NCBI GenBank assembly: GCA_021613335.1 | Contig: JAJTWR010000317.1 | Coordinates: 679,963-743,962 of the forward strand | DNA: 64,000 nucleotides | Direction of reading: 5' to 3' | Source: Whitmania pigra | Taxonomy: Eukaryota > Annelida > Clitellata > Hirudinida > Haemopidae | Shown here: piece after piece, positions 62,011-64,000 of the stretch | Numbering within the stretch: position 1 is the first letter of the stretch | Layout of the letters: each line of letters starts with the position of its first letter | The notes under the pieces: generated by a model | Seen by the model: only the letters and a program-made list of their open reading frames with translations | What the model was told of the DNA's origin: nothing | Database searches by the model: none | Position numbers and translations under genes: made by a program

Positions 62011-63174
62011 ATGACGAAATTTACTATCAAGACTTGCGAGGTCGCAAGAAATAGATTGACGAAAATTTCTAAGAGGTCAAATATGCTTCTGAAGTCATTT
62101 CCTATGCAAATCGTAGTCCAAAAGGCGCCTAAATGGTGCTTGAAGTGTGGATTCGAGTGCGAAAATTCGAATGAAGAATTTTGCACGGATTGCCTGGAAG
62201 TGATATACACGTCTTTCCACGATAACATCAGGTACGCTGCTAAAAGTGATCCAACGGACGGCGTTATGTGGGACAGTTTCGACAACGCCATGACGCACGT
62301 CTACAATGACAAAGGTTCACTGAAGCCGATAGAAATAGAAGGACCTCTATTCACCTCACCTAACGTTCCGATATTCCAAGAAATTCATCCGTACTCTAAA
62401 CAAACCTACGCAATCCCTGATTGCCGTGAACAAACAAAAGAAAATGAGAAGCCAGTCCTCAATGTTTTCCTCAAGAGAGGATCTGGGATCTACCCGATTG
62501 TTGTTCCCATGCCGAATGGAAGTTTGGCCATTGGGAACAGGAACATTGACAAGACTGTCAAGGTTTGTCGAGTCAGACCGTGGATCCGAGATTTGAAATC
62601 GGAGTACGAAAGCAGTGAGGAGACGGTGAAAAGAGGTCGCGGCAGACCAAGAATTCATCCGATTGTTCGACAGCACGATAATGACTGTGAAAACATTGAT
62701 GAAACAGTCAGAAGAGGTCGTGGAAGACCGAGGATCCATCCGATCGTCGAAACTAAACCTGTTGAAAATGGCGATATCGGAGAGAATGTCTGCGAACAAG
62801 TGAAAAGAGGCCGAGATTTGAAATCGGAGTACGAAAGCAGTGAGGAGACGGTGAAAAGATGTCGCGGCAGACCTAGGATTCATCCGATTGCTCCACCACA
62901 AGGAGATATGGAATTGGACGTTGAGCAGAACCCAGAATACCTCAAAAGAGGTAGGGGTAGACCGAGAAAATACCAAAAATGTGAGGATGAGGAGTCGGAC
63001 AATGAGGACGTCTCCGAATGTCCAAAGAGAGGTAGGGGTAGACCGAGAAAATACCAAAAATGTGAGGATGAGGAGTCGGACAATGAGGACGTCTCCGAAT
63101 GTCCAAAGAGAGGTAGGGGTAGACCGAGAAAATACCCAAGATATGAAGAACCAGACACTTCGACTAAAATCTAA
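62011..63174 (+). CDS. Multi-AT-hook protein, array copy 13 (387 residues, with patch duplication)
   Basis: At 62812-62866 a segment copied from before the first hook (RDLKSEYESSEETVKR) is inserted in frame inside the third hook. The following hook reads KRCRGRPR, with Cys for Gly/Arg-type core position 2. The rest has the normal two 81-bp units. The 3' UTR also differs from the others (TTTTAAAAACGTG instead of TTTAATAAACGTG near 63272), losing the second AATAAA. It is the last full unit before the LINE junction. Confidence 0.85.
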   Translation: MTKFTIKTCEVARNRLTKISKRSNMLLKSFPMQIVVQKAPKWCLKCGFECENSNEEFCTDCLEVIYTSFHDNIRYAAKSDPTDGVMWDSFDNAMTHVYNDKGSLKPIEIEGPLFTSPNVPIFQEIHPYSKQTYAIPDCREQTKENEKPVLNVFLKRGSGIYPIVVPMPNGSLAIGNRNIDKTVKVCRVRPWIRDLKSEYESSEETVKRGRGRPRIHPIVRQHDNDCENIDETVRRGRGRPRIHPIVETKPVENGDIGENVCEQVKRGRDLKSEYESSEETVKRCRGRPRIHPIAPPQGDMELDVEQNPEYLKRGRGRPRKYQKCEDEESDNEDVSECPKRGRGRPRKYQKCEDEESDNEDVSECPKRGRGRPRKYPRYEEPDTSTKI

Positions 63175-63414
63175 CTTTGCTTGGAACGACTTTAGCTAAA
63201 TTTAACACTTCGGGACTTATTTTGTCATTTTTTTTCTCTTGTTCAGTTTGATAATAAAACTTGAAAATTCTTTTAAAAACGTGTTTTTTGTTGTCAACGC
63301 GAAAATTTATAACAATGCATAATGAGCAGCGAGAGTAAATAAAGCAATAATATTAATTTAACAGTAAAGCGATAAAAAAAAATAATTATACCGATAAGAT
63401 ATGATAATAATAAA

Positions 63415-63509
63415 TAACTTGGGGGCGGAGCCTGTGCGCGCATGCATCGACCGCGCGGATGCATGCGACTGATATGTCTATATAAAGGATTCGAGGGCGC
63501 TTTCTTGTC
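63415..63509 (+). promoter_or_regulatory. Orphan array promoter at the right end
   Basis: An intact copy of the unit's GC box, dyad and TATA (TATAAA at 63481-63486). Identity to the array stops after TTTCTTGTC at 63509, about 29 bp past the TATA start. It therefore drives whatever begins at 63510. Confidence 0.75.
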
Positions 63510-63733
63510 GGGCCAGCTTTTTCACTGCGACGGAGGCGAGAGTCGTTGTTTACTTGTGAATAAACCAGCGAAACAAGAATCGAGTTGGCGCGAAAGCGGA
63601 GAACAAAGCGGGAGTACCTTATCGACGTATAAGAAAGTTGGTCAGAAATTTGAAATTGGAGCAGCGTACGGATAGCTTTTCTCTCATTCGTTTGCGAAAA
63701 AAAAAAAAATTTTCGGCTTCGTGCGTTCTACGA

Positions 63734-63943
63734 ATGGATAACATGGAGACGATGGACGACGGTTTTCAAACCGTCGAAAATCGTAAACGCAGAAGAGTTG
63801 CCTCTTCTGTCTCAAGCGACGCAGCGCAGGAAGTCCCTGCAGAGAAGACCACGAAGGTCTTCATCAAAGTGGAAGTGAGGAGGCTGAACCCAGTCCCGGT
63901 TTCAGAAACAGGTGAGTGGGGTTCTTGGCAGGAACGACGCTAA
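63734..63943 (+). CDS. Putative LINE ORF1 (or first exon of a gene)
   Basis: 69 residues from ATG 63734: an acidic N-terminus, a basic cluster NRKRRR, a Ser/Ala stretch, and KVFIKVEVRRLNPVPVSETG. A consensus splice donor AG/GTGAGT sits at 63911-63912, after which the frame soon stops. If spliced, coding would continue outside the window. No confident domain. Confidence 0.4.
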   Translation: MDNMETMDDGFQTVENRKRRRVASSVSSDAAQEVPAEKTTKVFIKVEVRRLNPVPVSETGEWGSWQERR

Positions 63944-63986
63944 GATCATTGCATGCAAGGATCTTTTGATCGTTCTTGCCAAGAAC
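63921..63986. other. Strong hairpin near the end of ORF1
   Basis: GTTCTTGGCAGGAACGA (63921-63937) is the reverse complement of TCGTTCTTGCCAAGAAC (63970-63986) except for one base. An inner stem AAGATC (63942) / GATCTT (63960) and a GCATGC loop extend it. Each arm also contains a small self-complementary GTTCTTG/AAGAAC segment. Confidence 0.8.
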
Positions 63987-64000
63987 GAGGCGGAGATAGC

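Larger units (their letters stand above)
42316..63509 (+). repeat. Tandem array of a ~1.53-kb AT-hook gene unit (13 full copies plus two partial)
   Basis: Head-to-tail direct repeats. Successive ATG positions are 43487, 44938, 46547, 48158, 49686, 51215, 52744, 54276, 55805, 57336, 58954, 60483 and 62011; spacings are 1451, 1609, 1611, 1528, 1529, 1529, 1532, 1529, 1531, 1618, 1529 and 1528. Spacing differences are mainly one 81-bp internal repeat more or fewer, plus homopolymer slips. Each unit has a promoter (GC box, dyad, TATA), a single ORF and polyA motifs (AATAAA at 43149 and again ~25 bp later in unit zero). Outside those differences the units look almost identical over 20 kb, including non-coding parts, so amplification is recent or homogenised. 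Confidence 0.97.
63510..64000 (+). mobile_element. LINE-like 5' end with ORF1 start (runs off right edge)
   Basis: A new sequence begins GGGCCAGCTTTTTCACTGCG at 63510. It is GC-richer than the surroundings and has an A-run at 63700-63712. An ORF from ATG 63734 reads MDNMETMDDGFQTVENRKRRRVA, then KTTKVFIKVEVRRL. A short acidic start followed by DGFQTVxxRKRRR is typical of ORF1 nucleic-acid-binding proteins of Jockey/I-type LINEs, which is the basis of the call. The frame stops at 63941-63943 inside a strong hairpin, or may be spliced at ACAG/GTGAGT (63908-63915). A host gene with a short first exon is the alternative. Confidence 0.5.

Noticed and set aside
43279..63158. Repeated antisense ORFs of 65-270 codons through the array (for example starting MALSKLSHITPS or MVFSRSTPTS)
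   Set aside because: They recur only because the DNA repeats, cover promoter and coding strand of the sense gene, change length with sense-strand indels and show no domain.
42841..63199. Second-frame plus-strand ORFs (NVRMRSRTMRTSPNVQ type)
   Set aside because: They are the +1 frame of the 81-bp repeat; the acidic-linker/AT-hook frame is the conserved one with a promoter and start codon.
42316..63509. CRISPR-like or simple satellite array
   Set aside because: Units are 1.5 kb with complete genes and no short repeat/spacer pattern; the genome is eukaryotic.
42316..63509. Calling the array a centromeric satellite
   Set aside because: Nothing in the window shows centromere function, and flanks contain ordinary housekeeping genes.

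Overview
The window is nuclear DNA from an invertebrate animal. The evidence is intron-rich genes with GT-AG introns, metazoan protein families (a NACHT/WD-repeat NTPase, SPT2, ABCF3, a MORN-repeat radial-spoke-like protein) and a dense mix of animal transposons (Gypsy, Tc1/mariner, hAT-type MITEs, RNase-H LINEs, R2-like and CR1-like LINEs). The species cannot be named from sequence alone. A radial-spoke-like gene and 19 exons in ABCF3 suggest a lineage with motile cilia or flagella and a conservative intron complement. All exon models below were built by hand from conserved protein segments, splice sites and reading-phase continuity.

Layout. 1-13626 (minus): 5' two-thirds of a NACHT and WD-repeat-domain gene, 14 exons, running off the left edge. 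Its introns hold a truncated Tc1 element (878-1800), a nearly intact Gypsy LTR retrotransposon (3340-8770, LTRs differing at one site) and a 300-bp TAA microsatellite. 13.6-24.8 kb: gene-poor, with microsatellites, a hAT-like MITE, a mariner fragment, a decayed RNase-H LINE, an R2-like LINE fragment and a CR1-like 3' end. 24871-27236 (minus): complete SPT2 homologue. 28-31.4 kb: MITEs, a second RNase-H LINE copy and an LTR-like promoter block. 31500-35314 (plus): MORN-repeat gene. 35684-41550 (minus): complete ABCF3, 704 codons, convergent with the MORN gene.

42316-63509 is the striking part: a head-to-tail array of a ~1.53-kb unit. It contains 13 full copies, a truncated frameshifted copy at the left and a bare promoter at the right. 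Every unit carries its own GC-box, a 10-bp palindromic dyad, a TATA box, a single-exon ORF and polyadenylation signals. The ORF encodes an unrecognised protein with an N-terminal paired-CxxC motif and 5-7 AT-hooks (RGRGRPR cores); seven copies look identical at the protein level. An internal 81-bp AT-hook repeat varies in number between units. The array is bounded by LINE sequence on both sides. At the right, LINE-like 5' sequence starts about 29 bp downstream of the last TATA box, where transcription of the host unit would be expected to begin. A 53-bp shard of the AT-hook gene also lies in a MORN-gene intron 8.5 kb away.

I do not recognise the AT-hook family or this arrangement. It is the best candidate for an undescribed system: a tandemly amplified, self-contained gene family for a multi-AT-hook protein that also serves as a LINE landing site.
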